A program made the translations under genes and the position numbers. A stretch of DNA of 64,000 nucleotides from Strix aluco (Eukaryota; Chordata; Aves; Strigiformes; Strigidae). The stretch is taken from NCBI RefSeq assembly GCF_031877795.1, contig NC_133940.1, positions 8,929,985-8,993,984 of the forward strand, in the 5' to 3' direction. Each line of letters opens with the position of its first letter. Position 1 is the first letter of the stretch. The notes below the pieces were generated by a model. That model saw nothing but the letters and a program-made list of their open reading frames with translations, was not told the DNA's origin and searched no databases. Positions 46,480-60,400 of this stretch are shown one piece after another.

Positions 46480-48899
46480 TCCATAGAGTCTGGTTCTGGG
46501 GCCCTGAAGATTGTTTATAGATGAGGTTTCCATCGCAGAGTCCAAGGTTCAGGCTGATCCATGGTGAAAGTCACTGCCAGTGGTGGGAGCTCTAGTTAGA
46601 GAGAAGAAATCAAGCCTTACTGGAGCTGTCAGACCTGTGAATACTTTCACACATTTAACTTTTCACCATCTGAAAAATAAGTCCTCATTAGCTTCCCTGG
46701 AACCACCTGTGTGCTCAGGGCCAATTATGGGTGGACGCATCTTCAGGGCTTGGGCTCAGGGAGAAAAGGAGAAAAGTCCTGCTTTGGGAGAGATCCTGCC
46801 AACATGATCGTATCCTGACTCACAGGCAAGGTCTGTTCTCCCTAGACCGCATCCCCATCTACTACAGATGCTCTCGTGCTTTCTCAGGTCCTTTTGGTGT
46901 AGCATCTCACATCTGGGATAACAATGTCATTGTACTCCCCATTTTCCAAGAAAAGCTTTCATCATTTTATAAGTGGCTAAAATATGCATAGCCACTAACT
47001 TCGCTATTAACATAACATTTACAACAGGCTTAACAACAAGGACCAGATTTCTCACTGGTGGTTAGCCCTGTTCGGGTCAACTGAATGGAGCACTCTTACT
47101 TTTCTCAATAGTTCTCCTGTCTGAGCGTAACTGAACTTTCCCCCTCCTTCATTGCTATTCCTGTTCCCGTTTCGTTCTTTAAATATCATTTAAATGATGT
47201 TTAATGTGAGTTAAATGCTATAGAAATGCTACTGATTGTTGCTCTGTTCAAATTTGACAACTCTGTTATTCTAAGGCATTAGATTGCTAAATGGTCTTCT
47301 AACACCCTGATACAATGAATATTTTCCCAGGTTGTCGTTACAGAGAGGTAGACTAGATGTATATTTTTTCCAAAGTTATGCAAGAATAGGCATATTATTT
47401 GTTAATTGTCCCTCACAACTCCATACATGTTTACTACCCTGCTACTGTGAATAGGTTATTACTGGCTTGTTTGTTTGTAGTCATCACCCACACTTTGATA
47501 TAGAAATTGCAGTGGGTGATGTTTTTTCTCTGGACCTCTTTATAACTCTTCTTTCATCTGCCTTCTGATTTTTTTTCTCTGCCTATTGAAATTTCATGCA
47601 TTCTGGCGGGCTGGTAGCCCAGATGTTTTCATGACAATGGTGTCTTTATCATCAGGATTTCATAATTAGGCAATTATTTTTTTTACAATACAGTCATTTC
47701 AAGATTTTTGTGTAATAAGCAGTTAGATATAATAATCTGCTAGAAATGCATTTTTGTGTAAGTATGGATTAGAATAGATTTTAATTTTACAATTTCAGAG
47801 ATCTAAATTAGACATTGTAGTAAAGGAAAATGACTTTTTATGTCTATTAGAACATTTACTTTTGTGTTGTGCTTATGCCAGCTAGAGTGAAATACTTCCA
47901 CATGTTTTTAATCTTAGGTTAAGCTAAAACTGCTGGAAAAAGAGATGGTGGAAAAATGGTTTGTGATGATGCAAGAAAATGTAGCTAGAATTTTTAAGAT
48001 ACTGCAGTGCCCTGTCCCCTCCTGCTCTGCAATAGGGAAGTCAAAGTGTCGACAGAAATAAAATCTTAGTCAGTTTGAGCCAGCTGGAAGGTGAAATAAC
48101 TTCAAGACATTTTATTCTGATTATTTCAACCACTTCTTTTTGCATGTAGCTGGAATGTTCAACCAAAAGTCATTTCATTTCCATCTCTTCCTATTTTATG
48201 TGTGTGTATGTGTTTCAGCTGAGAGATGCAATGGAAGCAATCGCCTGCAAAAATGGGCATATTCCAGTAAAGAATCATTTCCCATCATTTCCCTAAAGAG
48301 CTCCCTTTGTAATTTCTCTCTCTCTTACTACTCTTACTTGTTTTCCCTGATGTTCAGTAAAAATATTAATCCTTTCAAATGGTAAGCCTGAATTTAGTCT
48401 TTCAGTTCACCTTAATGGCTAGTATTAAACACTGATTTTGAGGGATGTTCACAGAGGCAGATACAGTTTCAAACATCACTGGATGAGCATAATTTTCTGT
48501 TTCTCTGCTTCTGCTATTTCTAGTAGAAAACTGCCTGAAAACTTTACTCCTGGTCCATCTCCATTTGTGTTTTGATGGGAAAACTCCCACTGGCTTTAGG
48601 CAAACAAAAATGCTTTGAAGATGTAGACAGTGTTTTGCTGAACTGGGGCCCCATTAAGTTCTCTCTGGTCCTGTGATGTCAGGGCTGTGCTGAGACACCC
48701 TGGCACTCATGGAAGCCTTGCAACTGTGGTTTCTTTTTGCTGGGCTTCTGGATAGTTTTCCACTCATGCCTTCTGCCACAGTCTGCCAGGGCTGCTCAAT
48801 ATCTCTCCACTAGCTCAAGGGAAATGTAGGCTACCAAAACACCCAGCAAGTCTTCTTGCTCCTTTTTGCTTTACCATTGATCCAGTGATCCAGCTCTGC

Positions 48900-48955
48900 C
48901 AGTAGTATATCTGTCAGTAGTATATCCAATGATTCTTTGCTGTCAGTAGTATAAT
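48900..48955. repeat. Short repeat CAGTAGTATA, three copies
   Basis: CAGTAGTATA starts at 48900, 48915 and 48944; the first two are spaced 15 bases apart. It is a small local expansion in non-coding sequence. Confidence 0.8.
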
Positions 48956-50579
48956 TGGCTTTTTTTTTAATGCCTGGAAGTCCCAGCAATACGACATGAA
49001 AATAGATGATCCACCATGCTGTGAGACAGATACTAACTTTGTGACTGGTGTTTGTTGCCTGACCCATTTGGGGACAGCAGGTGTTAGGTGTGGGCTGTCT
49101 CTGGATGTTAAGTGCCACAGGTTACTGCTTTTCTTGTCTGTAGGCTACCGACACTGTATCCAGGTGCATTTCAACCAGTGATGCTGCTTTTGTCATTAAA
49201 AAAATGAAGAGAAACTATAAATAAGATGCAGCAAAAAATTCCCAGTACCCCATGAGTTGCCCTGGAGGAAAGAAATGCTGCATATCCTTGCAGCTACATC
49301 TTCTCCCACTGTATTTAGCAGTTCCCCAAGATCCTTCATTAATCTGAACAGAAGTGGCAAAGTGTACAAACACAGAATCAACGTGGCTGCTTCTCGGGTT
49401 GAAAGAAGCCTGAGATGGGGGAGAAATCTGGGGGAGTAAAGAGGGGAAGAGGAAGGTGGATGCCATCCCAGAGCTAGTGGGTGTTGATGGCTGTGGCTGT
49501 TGCCCTGTTGAAGGGAGAACAGGCATGGAGAGCTATCACGAGAGCAGCTTTTGCTGGTCACAGAGGTCCTCAAGTCTTCCCTGCCTTTAAAGTCTGAGCT
49601 ATGTGGTCTCTGAATACCACATCGGGTCAGGATGAGGGCGTTGGAGTGCAGATAGCTAAAGCAGCACTGGAGGTAAAACAGGTCTTCTTCCTGAAGTGTT
49701 CCCTTGGACAACTTCTTTACCCATGGCTGTGATGCTGATGGTGGCACTGGTGCTGTAGACAAAATTTGGGGTTGCTGTATGTGTCAGCGTGATGCACTCC
49801 CAGGTCCCAACTCTGCCACGTGGAGCATGCATGTTCAGATGGTGGCTTTCAGTGACTTGAGGTTAGAAACCACTCTCTGTATTCCTGTCTGACCTAAAAT
49901 GGGTTTTGTGGCCAGAATGAAGTACGTGATGACCACATCTCATCTAACTCTTCCCAGCCAGACCCACTATTTGCCTCTAAGAAGTTAAGTAAGAGGTGAC
50001 GTCGCAGGCTGAGCTAGGGGTGGCTTTCATGTTACGTGGTGCTCAAAAAGTAGGTTACTGGGTCAGGAACAGCAAGTTCTGACTGTTTGCCAGCTCGGCC
50101 TTTTTTTTTCCCCACGATGTTTATACTGCTGTGACCTGCCATGCTAAAATGAGTCTAAAATGAATGCAAGCAGTGCTTTAAAACAGCAAGATGTGTTTGA
50201 TTGAACTTGGCCTTCTGTACTTGCATCAGATTATCAGTTTGCCGGATGCTTGCTTCATGGTGGCTTCCTTTTCTGAAATGAAAAATAAAGCTAATTGGAA
50301 TCCAGTTGCTAGAAAAAAAGGCTGTCCTTCTTTTTAAATGATTAGCTTGAAGTCAATAAGCTTTCTAAACTCACTGGAGAGTGCAGAGATGTGGGGTCAC
50401 TCAGAATTCAGTACTAGGAGAATTTGCTCCCAGACCCAGGGATGTGTTAGAGATCTCTTGGGACATCTGCAAAATTTGAATCTAGCTCAGAACAGTGTAT
50501 TTGGGAATAAAGGAATTTTGATTCAGGCTCCAACCTGTTTGAAACACCCCCCCAGAAGCTTGCACTGCTTTGTCCACTG

Positions 50580-51200
50580 CGGGTGTTCTGTCCTTTTAAG
50601 CCTCCGCAAAGCCAGAGCTGACGTCGGTGCTGCCAGACATGCAGCCGGAGGGCAGCTGCCCACAGGATCGGATCCCTGAAGGAGAGCAAGGTGCCAGGCT
50701 GAGGGTGGGAAACCTGCCGGGGAACACAAGGAATCCAATTGCAGCTGCCTTCCCAGCGAGAGCACAGGGCCAGGAGGGTTACGGTTGGACCCGATGATTT
50801 TAAAGGTCTTTTCCAACCTAAACGATTCTATGGTTGTATGCTTCTATGATTGCAGAGGCAAAGCTGACTCACGCTGCACGTGGGTTTGTACCTGCCCCAA
50901 GCATCAGGCCCCACGGTCTCCCGTGTGCTGGGTGACCACAGACTGGGAGCAGACCGCTTGTCCCGGGGCTGCCGCAGGCTCCGTCACCCCACGAGGGGAG
51001 CGCAAAGGCAGCGGCGGCGGCTGCTTCATCCGCAGGGCTGGCATGAACCCCTTCTGGGCCTGATCACTCCAGAGGTCGCATCCAGCTGCCGTTAACAGAC
51101 TGCCCCAGCCTTGCAGTCGGGCGTATAATGTTATATGCGAAGGGAAATTCCTTTGGTGTTGGAGGCAAGCTTTCCTCTTGGACAGTGCCTTCGCGCCCAG
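50580..51200. other. CpG-rich patch in the gene desert
   Basis: CpG density is raised, most clearly at 50870-51020 (GCAGCGGCGGCGGCTGC). A CR1 stub lies inside it at 50779-50850. It may be an orphan CpG island or simply GC-rich sequence; no exon is recognised. Confidence 0.35.
50779..50850 (+). mobile_element. CR1 3' stub
   Basis: The stub reads GGTTGGACCCGATGATTTTA, then AAGGTCTTTTCCAACCTA and the tail ACGATTCTATGG...TTCTATGAT. This is the usual CR1 3' end in plus orientation. It lies inside a CpG-rich stretch. Confidence 0.85.
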
Positions 51201-51452
51201 ATTTCTACAGCCTGATCCTGCAGCCCTCCTCCCTCTGGTTAAGTGCAAGGAGTGGGGTATGCAAGGGATGGGTGGCCTGGCTTCAAATATTTGAATAATC
51301 TCACCAATAAAAATATTACTCGAAGCAAAGCCTCAGAATATGTTCAGTGGCTCGCTGCCAAAGCTGACTTAAGAGGAAACTATGTGGGCCATTCAGCCAA
51401 GTGACTCATCGAGTTTTCAGTGCTTCTGAAAGCTCATCTAAAAGAAATTAAA

Positions 51453-51481
51453 GGAAAAAAAAAAAAAAAGAAAAAGAAAGC
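51453..51481. repeat. A/G-rich tract
   Basis: A run of A is followed by GAAAAAGAAAG. It is simple purine sequence with no further structure. Confidence 0.75.
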
Positions 51482-54400
51482 AGAATTTGAAGAAAGATTG
51501 CACCTCACAAAATCTCTCTTAAATCACAGAGAGCTTTCTGCTGCTAGACCAGATGTAGCAGGACAGAGAAAGAACAGCATTGCTTAATGCTCCTCACCAA
51601 GCTGAAATGGCATCTAATCACAACGCATCAGCAGCGCACCCAGAAAATGGTTTGCGCAGGCTGCAAAGGCCACCCTCAGCCCTGGTTTTCCCTCTTCATG
51701 TTTCTTGCGCAAAATTTGAAAATATCTGACTTTCTGTGATTGGAGGAAAAATGTGTTGCTCAAAGAGGAGCGAGGTGTGTAATGCAGGTAATAAACCAAC
51801 AAGTGTCCATATTTCAACATAGGGATCGGCTCGTTTTCTTACTGTCTAATGAAATGCAAGTCAAACTGCAGCATCTCTTAGAAGACGTGTTATTTATGAG
51901 AGACTTACCAACCTCTCAGAGCTGCAAAGGTTCCCCACTGACGATGGCTCAGCAGGGCCTCGGTTATCGCCGCTGACTTACAGTTCTTCCTCTGCTGGCA
52001 ATCAGTTCAGTGACTACCAGAGAATATATGTTAAGCCTCACCCTGAAGACCCCAGTCCTGCGAGATGCTGAGTGTTTGGTGTGAGAAGCAGCATTACAAG
52101 AGGCAGCGAGGAGGTGACTGGCTCACCCCCTGCGTGCCCTCTTCTTTCTTAGAGGGCTGGATCAGATTCTTAGCTGATAAAAATAGACACAGCTCCATTG
52201 CCTTCAGAGGAGCTATGCTGATGTGGGCTGCTGCAGAATCCGGCCAGGTGCCTATTTAGAAGCAAAAGCTCTAAAGCTTTAAGGAGAGGTGTGAATTTAA
52301 AATGCAAATTATCCAGCATTAGTTCTTGCCGGTCTCATTTCTTAGGGGATTGTGCTGATGCTAACTCGGCCTGGAAGTTGACCTGTATGAAAATCTGTGT
52401 CTTTTGGGCATCAAGTCATTGGTGAGCTTGCAGTCACTGCGCAGCTCGGTTCTGCCTCCCCCCTTCCCGTTGCAGGGTTAGCGAAGGAAGTGACGGTCTG
52501 TTGGTTAGAGAGCGCTGCCACATCACACGTGCTCACTTCTGCTTCTGCCCTTGCTCCGCTTTGTTGTGTGATCTTATGCAAAACCCATAGCTGTGCTTGG
52601 CCTTGATTTCTCATTCTGCAAAACGATGACGACAGCACTGAGTGCTTTTACCTACTTTTTTCGGGTGGAAAGCGACATAAAAGAACAGAAATCTGTGTCT
52701 CTCTCCATCCCCGCTGCACGAATGGCTCTCCAGCCCAGCTTAGTCACTTCAACAGCTGTAGCATGAAAGTAAAAATATCAAAGCCTGATATAAGGGTTCT
52801 GCTTTGGAACTCACAAACCATTATTATGGCAAAGGAATGCCCTAATAATACTCTGCTTCCAGTTAAAGAAGATACATCTATTCTCCATGTATGGGATTCT
52901 GACCTATGAATCTATAGTTACACTTAATAAGATGTAACAGTTGCTCAGGGGACTGATAATAGGATATAGAGCCCTTTATCTCTGTGCCACGCATTGAAAT
53001 CCAGACCAGGCCATTAGCAATTAAAACGTCTTATCATCTGATATCTGTCCAGTGGCCTGTGCAAAATGAGTCTCAGCTCAGCAGCCTCATAAGCTTTTAG
53101 GGTTTCAGATTATTGGGGGTTTTTTTTCTATTTTCTTTTTTCCTTTGGGGGGGGGGATGTGTCTTTTGCAATCTCATTCCTGTCTTCATTAGCACCATGG
53201 CCAGCTGTCTGTAGGCAGGCAAGCAGCCAGGCAGACATGGGACCATGGTGTTTTCTTTCCCTAAAGATGGTTTTCCAAATCAAAGCTGAAGTATGTTACA
53301 GCAAGGCCCTCGGGAGAGCAGCCAGTGCTGGCTCTACTCATACTGAATTTGTGTTGGGACTAAATATACAGTTGTGTTCTCTTGGCTTAATACAGCAGCT
53401 ATTTAGGAATATAAAAATAATAGCTTGTAAAGAATGATGCATGGGTTTCCTCTCTTTCTGTCTCTCACATGAAAAATATCCCAAATATTTATTTTCAAGA
53501 ATTATTTGAAAAATGGGAGAGAATGAAGAAAACCTTTACTTACTGCTGCAGTTTAATTCAGACACAAACATGTTTGTATTCCATTAATTATGGTGAGGTT
53601 TTATATTATATATATCTTTCCTGTTCATTTATACCTGGTGAGACTTTTTTTTTTCCATCTGAAAACACCCAATGAGTGTGAAAGGCTCCATAGTTACCAT
53701 CTACCCTGACAAGGGCTGTGTGAAAGGAGGTGTTTCTTCTTCTGTCATCAAGACAAGGCCACGGTAATGTTCGCGCACAGATGTTTGTGTTTTAGGGAGT
53801 TGCATATTGTTATCAATGGCTGATCAAGCACAGAATTCACGTTCCCTGCAAGCTGAACCTGGGTCTGTGACTTGCAGCTGCAGTTTGAGCGATCCCTTCT
53901 CTGAGCAGAGGGGAACCGTGGCTTCTCAGGGGCCAGGCAGCCCCATCCTCATAGTCATGTGCCACCAAGTGAATCTGTCTGGTTTCTCTGCCACCTATGT
54001 CCACCTCGCTGGGGACATCAAGGAATTTTCATGGCTGCCCTTCCTTGTAGGACTGGGAGCCTGGCACTGACCTCCCCAGACCACCCGAGAGCCAACCTCC
54101 AGCCATGGTACTCACCCAGCTCAGGGCTGCTGGAGCCGTGCCCTTCCTGGGCTGAGGGGCTCTGACCACTTGTGGGATTTGCTGTCTGAGCAAGGGCCAT
54201 TAATTCCAGCTCCGTGGCTGAATCCCAACAGGAATAATTGCACGGTGCCTACCTGAGTGCACCCTGCAATTTCGATGGCACGGTTGCTCTCCTGCACCTC
54301 CTGTCCAAGGCTGGTGGGTCATACCCTTCTTTTTTTTACCCTAGACTTGGCTGGGCTTCCACTAGCGATGTGTGGCTGGCTGTCCATCAGGATTTTTCAT

Positions 54401-57400
54401 TGCGTTCCAGGTCTCCCTCAGCTGAAAGGCTCTGTTTCAGTCTTCTAGGAAATTATTCCTCCATCCTCTGTGGCTTAGGGTTTTCCATAGTCAGGACACT
54501 TCCCACTGCTCCTCTGACACAAGCAGCCAGGGGTTACTTAACTACCCACATCTCTCTAAAAATAGAAATTCATGGCTCCAAAGTACTTAGATACATTTTC
54601 GTTAGTGTATAGAGTTTTCTCCCAGCTATCCCAGTCTATTAATAACAGCTCCAAAGCCTTTGGTTTGCCTAGGCGTTCAGGAAAATTCACTTTTTCCAGA
54701 CAGGGGCTGTTGGTATTTCTGTACTCTGAGATCAGAGCTGCCATCCTGCTCACACACTCGGTGATGGAGAGGGGGTGTGTGGCTCACGCACCCATTTCTC
54801 TCTTTCCTGTGGCCTGCTCTTCCCCAAGGAGCTCAAAAGCATGGAGTGGGCCATGTCTTTTACTTACTCTTTTACTAAGAACTGACTGCAAAGAGAGGGG
54901 CAGGGAAGAATCAGAAAATTTGGATATACATTAAAGTGTAGGAAACGGCAGGGAGAGAGAAAAATTAGCAGAGAGAAGAAAGCATGGAAAGAAGCTGCCT
55001 TTTTGTTGTGAAGGGATTAGCTGAGAGTCAGCTTTCAGATGCTTTTTAAATAAGGCATTCTCCTGGAAAATACAGATCCTGATCGATTACAAAACTCTTG
55101 GGGATTTTTGAGGTCAGAGCTCCCCTGGGAAAGGGGACAAACAAGACTGAGCAGTGGTGCCATTTGCAAATGGGCTTGTTACTTTTCAGTGAGAAACACA
55201 ACTGAAAGATTTCATGGAGTTTTCTTTTAGGTTTCAAGTAAAAAAGTTCTTTTGTTATTTCTACACATGTCCCATGAAAAACTAAAGACAGGTTCTTTGA
55301 GGCTGGCTAACGAGCTTCACCATGGAGGATTGATACAAATAACCATGCACAGATGATGTGGAGAGGACCGCATCCGCAGCAGGTGCGATTCGTGCAGACC
55401 CATCAGCTTCGCACTGGCGAGGGGATGTCCTGAGCATCCTTCTGCCCCGCAGTGCGTAGGTGCTACCTCTGGGTCATTTGTCCCCTTTACCTTTCCATGA
55501 GACTCAGGCCCTGGGCAGGGGAAGTTCTTCCTCTCCCTGTTGTTTCCCTGGCACTTTCCTCTGCATCCTTCATCACATCTGCAGTACCCCAGCCCTGAAG
55601 TGTTTACAGCCTGCAAGGTGCAACTCTTCTGTGCAGAATAACTCTCCCTTCCTCTCTGGCCTTCCTTAATTCTCCGCTCACAGCTGGAAAGGTTTAGTTG
55701 ACACACAGGTTGATTCCTGACAAACTGTGGAAAAGCTGCCTTACCCATTTGTCTCAAGGTTACAATTCAGCCCCTGCTCTGGCTCTGCAGTCCTGATGCT
55801 TATTTGCATTTTTCTGTACATGGTTCTTTCCATTTCCACACATTAATCTTTCTTTGTTAAGACTCTACCCCACACTGAACAAACAGGAGGCACAGATGGC
55901 TTGATGCAGGTTTTTTTTCTACTCTTTAATTTCTACAGTTCATTGAACAGCAGCAATGTTTAAGTTACATAAACCTGAAATATCTTTTATTTTCAATGGA
56001 AATTGCACTTGCTTAGCCTAACCCTCCACTAATCGCTTTGTGCTTAAGAACATTTCAACTTTATTTTCCAGTGTAGCATTAGGTTGTGCTGAGGCAGGGG
56101 TGACACTCCTTCCATGCTGTGGAAATAATCTCAGGCTGGTTGGAAAAGGAAAGATTATTTGGTTCACCTGGGGATAATTTTAGGATATCCTTTGGAAGTC
56201 CTTTCTCCTTGGCACTTATTTAAACAGCCTGTATGCCACCAGAGATCAACTTCAGCGCCTGTTACGGTGTCTGTATTTCAGATTTCTAACGTCCGGCCAA
56301 TGGAGATAGTTTGGGTACCTGTAGGTGAACATCTAAATTAGCATATGGAGTATGTGCTTTGAGTGTATCCCTTTGTTGCTGAGCAGGGAGGTAAGAGGAT
56401 GCAGTCCCAGGTTATGATGACCCCTTGGGCTCGGGAGAGCAGATGCCCAGGGCAGCACTGCACTGTGGATCCTGGTGCCCCAGTTAGGGTCCCTCTGCAG
56501 GCATCCCTGGGCCAGCCCTGCAAGGTGACTGCAGACAAGAGGGGAGGCAACCCAGCCGCTTGTACCTACCTGCTGAGGGGTGGACCGTCTCCTCCATTTC
56601 AGACCCAAATCTTGGCTCAGCCACACGCTGCCCACCAGCTGTGGCAGCATGTTTCAGAGATGGACCCGGTGTTTTGAATGCTGCTAGAAATCCTTGTGAA
56701 AAGTTACAGAATTTCCCCACACGCTTTATTGCTTCCCTAGTGTCTCCTTGCTCCTGGTGGACTCGGGCGCCGTGGCAGTGACGTTGTTCTTGCGTTGGGG
56801 GTGCTTGGGACTGCTCTTTACAGCGCTCCTCCTGTAGTACCCACCTATGCCCCCACTCCCTGCTCACTGAGCTGCCAGTAGTAATTGGAACTGCTCCATT
56901 ATATTTTAAAAAGGTGGTTAGAGGCCTGATTTATAAAATACAGATCTGTCACACCGACAATGTAGATTTTTAATGTGCTCAAGCTTTAAAATCATGTGTT
57001 TTGACTTTTTCCAAGGTTTCCTTTTTGGCAGCTCAATTGCAGTGCTCCCTACTGGGACTTATTTAAGGGGAGGAAAGGACATAATGTACTTACAAGTGTA
57101 AATGATGTATGTTTATTCCCCTGAACTGAATAAGTGGCAAACCCAGAGGGTGAATAAGACAAGCTCGTCAACTAGGTACTCTTAACTTTCTTTCCAGCAA
57201 TTAAGATGAGGTTTGTAGCTCCCTGTCAGTTCTGCCATATAATAATACCAGGTAGTCGTGCAGCTTTTATACTAATGGCAGAGAGAGAAGGCACTTATCC
57301 CAGCTCTGAAATACAGAGCTCATTAAAATGCGATTGAAGGTATTTAATATCAATTGTTGTATTTTCTGTTTGTATTCAAAAATGGTCAGCTTCATTATAT

Positions 57401-60400
57401 GGGGAAAATTCAAAATAGTTCCACTGAAGTCATGAAGCCCAAATTTGCAGCTTCACAAACACAAAATCACTCTCCAAAGTGTTCTCGGAAAGCTGACTCG
57501 AGTTGCTTGTTTCTAGATGAGTTTGCTTATATTATTTCAGAGGAAAATTTTTACATATACAGAGAAAGAGAGAGAGGAAAGGAGAGTTCCTCTTTCCTAC
57601 CCCACAGCCCTAAGAGGCTGGGTGAAATAGGGCCCCAGAGCTGGACACAGTCCACAGTATGTGGGATGGGTTGGGATGCAGGAAGATGAGGGACCCTGGC
57701 ATGGTCCAAGATCGCAATGCAGGTCCCAGTGCAGGGTTGATCAGTCCCTCCATGCCACTCATCCATTCATCTGAGCCAGCGTGACGTGTTGCCCGCTGCT
57801 GTCATCTCCAGCTCTGCAAAGAGCTTTCATGAGAAACTGGCTGTGTTTTAGCCACCACAGGGCTGCTCAGTCTCACTCCCTTCTTCCATTCACCCTGGAG
57901 CTTGTCTCGGCTGTTGTAGCACAGTCTCTCTGTCAGCTTGAACTCTGCTTGTACCCTTTCCCTTCTGAGCTTAGAGATCCGTGTTTTGGCACATCCTCTT
58001 GAACAGCTTCAACCATGTGTGAAGGGAGGCACGGTGCTGATCTGCAGTGCTGCAGTGCCAAGGGACTCCCGGCAGCAGACGTGACCCTGCAGGTTCCCAT
58101 ACAGTTGGGTTTGCATCAAGGTTCAACTTACCCTTTTGTTAAGCATTAGGGTCTGTCTGCAGCTCAGGGATGCTGACTGCATGTAATCTAGTCTTGCCTG
58201 GGACATGATGAACTTTTGTCCTCAGCTGGTTTGTAACTGGTGGCTGAGGTCTATACACCTTTCTGGCCAGTTTGCAGGAGATTGTTTTTTCACATAGTGA
58301 CCAGCTTACGGGCCCTCTTGTTCAGTTTTGATTTCAGTGCTGACGGTTTCACATCAGTCCCTGGTTACAAGAATGACGGTCATCATGCTCAGGGCCATAT
58401 TTTTCCTTCTGCACTGCCACAAACACAGGAAATCCAACACCAGGGATTCTTCTTCACAAAGAAGAGGTGACAGTGACACCCCAAAGTGCCTCCTCCTCCC
58501 ATTCCCTGACTTGCACCAACCCCTCTGTCCAAGAGCAGAACATGGGTTACTGGGTGGAGAGAGCCAGCAGAAGGGACTGGAGCCATCAGGCACAGGGGGA
58601 CCTTCCTCTGAACCTTCCAGCATGAGATTTAACCCTGAGCCCAGCAGTGGTAACTCCAGTCCTTACAGCTCTCACACTGCTGGAGGAAGACAGGGTCATG
58701 GTTATAACTAAAAGGTTCCCATGGGTGGGGTGGGAGTCGATGGTGGCAGAGTTCGGGTGTCCCTCCGAAGGGCTGGCTGCCTGCTGTGAGCATGATGCCA
58801 CTCATCCAGTCCTCAGCTGGATTAACCATCAAAAATAATAACAGAAAAGGCATCCACAGCCTCGTTAGGTGCAGTACCAAGGGTGGTGGCACAGTGATGC
58901 TCAGGAATGACTTCAGCTCCCTTTTATGGCTCTGTGGGATATTTGGGTTGGTTTTTACCATCAACAGCTGAGAAAACTGCTGCAGCTGGCTTTGCACTTC
59001 TTCCATCTTCATGGTTGCAGCTAATAGCCACTCCTGTCCCTGTATAGCTCACTGAGAATTTGATTAACAGATGACATATTTTGCTGTCAGGCTGTCAGAG
59101 GGAAAGGAAGATGAAGATATTACCAGTGTTCTCATTTGTTGTCTCTACAGCAGTGCAGATAATACCTGGGCCATGCCAAAGCCCACGTATTGCTTACTTC
59201 TTTTACCTACCTGCTTTAAGACCTGCTTCTACTCAGAAAAGACAGCCCAGAGAAGGGAGAGAAGACATGAATTGTCCTTCTGCCAGCTCAAGCCCAGGCA
59301 GGAGGCTTGTCCTCCAGTGAGAGATACAAAGGTGCTGCTCCCAGAGGTCTGCATGCGAACTCTTGAAAGTTCCTGGGCTTAAAAGTCCATGAACAAAGAT
59401 TCAGTTCTCTCCTCACTTTGTTATTTATCTTCATAATTTATGTTAGGTAAACATAGAGAATCATGGTTAGAAACATACCTTAAACACCAAAAATCAAAAG
59501 AAGTAAACCCAAGAAGGAAAGACCACAGCACAGCTGGGGCTGAATCTTGACATCTTTTCCTTTCCCAGTCGCATTTCTAAGTCCTTGCAAAAATATTGGG
59601 CTATTCATTAGTCAGATTGCTTCTCCTTTTCTAGGCAGGGGATGCAGGAAAGTAAGATGTTCCAAATTATAGAAGCAAAAATTGCTGTCTTTGTGCAAGC
59701 TGACTAGTAAAGTTTTGCAAGGCTGCTACTGTAAATACTGCCTGAAAAGAAACTCCAAGCCTTGGCTATATATATATTTTAAGTTCATTACAATTTGAAT
59801 ACACAGCAGGACAGGTGCTATGCACATTTCAAAATAAAATGCACCATCAAAGAAAATCTCCTGCCCATCATAAAGGGGCTATGGAGACAATGAAGTAAAC
59901 CCACTCACAATTGTTCTTTTGCAGCAAATGCTGGTACATTTTTAAGCTACTTGCAAGCCTGTTAAATAACTGGCCATCTTTTAAACTCAGGCACCCTGGA
60001 GTGTAGGAGGCAAATAATTCTTAGGGGTGATTTAACACAGTTATGTAAAATAATCTGAAGCCATCCTGGTTGCTCCAGAAAGATTATATTAAGAGGGGTT
60101 GTTTTTTTAATGTCTGCTATCATCAGTTGATTTTTCTTTGGAACGAAACGAAAGTCTTGTTCTCATTTGTTTGAGAAGCAGTTTCTGTTCCTCTCATGAA
60201 GAGGAAGGGGATTCGGACATGCTGCTGAATGCGCTGCTGTGAGTCTGGATATTTATGACACAGAATATCTTTTGAATAGTAATTTTTAACATCTGATTAA
60301 TCTTCCATTCTGTTTGAGCAGAGAAGGGCCATCATGCTGGGCTGGGTACAAAAGGTGCTCGGTATTCTCCAACCAGCCGTCACCCTGCGCAAAGGCTTTC

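Larger units (their letters stand above)
43691..50778. other. Intergenic desert, third part
   Basis: Mostly AT-rich sequence without recognisable genes. The inverted repeat at 46455 and the short repeat at 48900 are the only structures I can point to. A 188-residue minus-strand frame at 49196-49762 has no domain I recognise. Confidence 0.55.

Noticed and set aside
49196-49762. 188-residue minus-strand open frame
   Set aside because: Serine- and leucine-rich composition, no domain recognised, overlaps other long frames and has no splice or promoter context.
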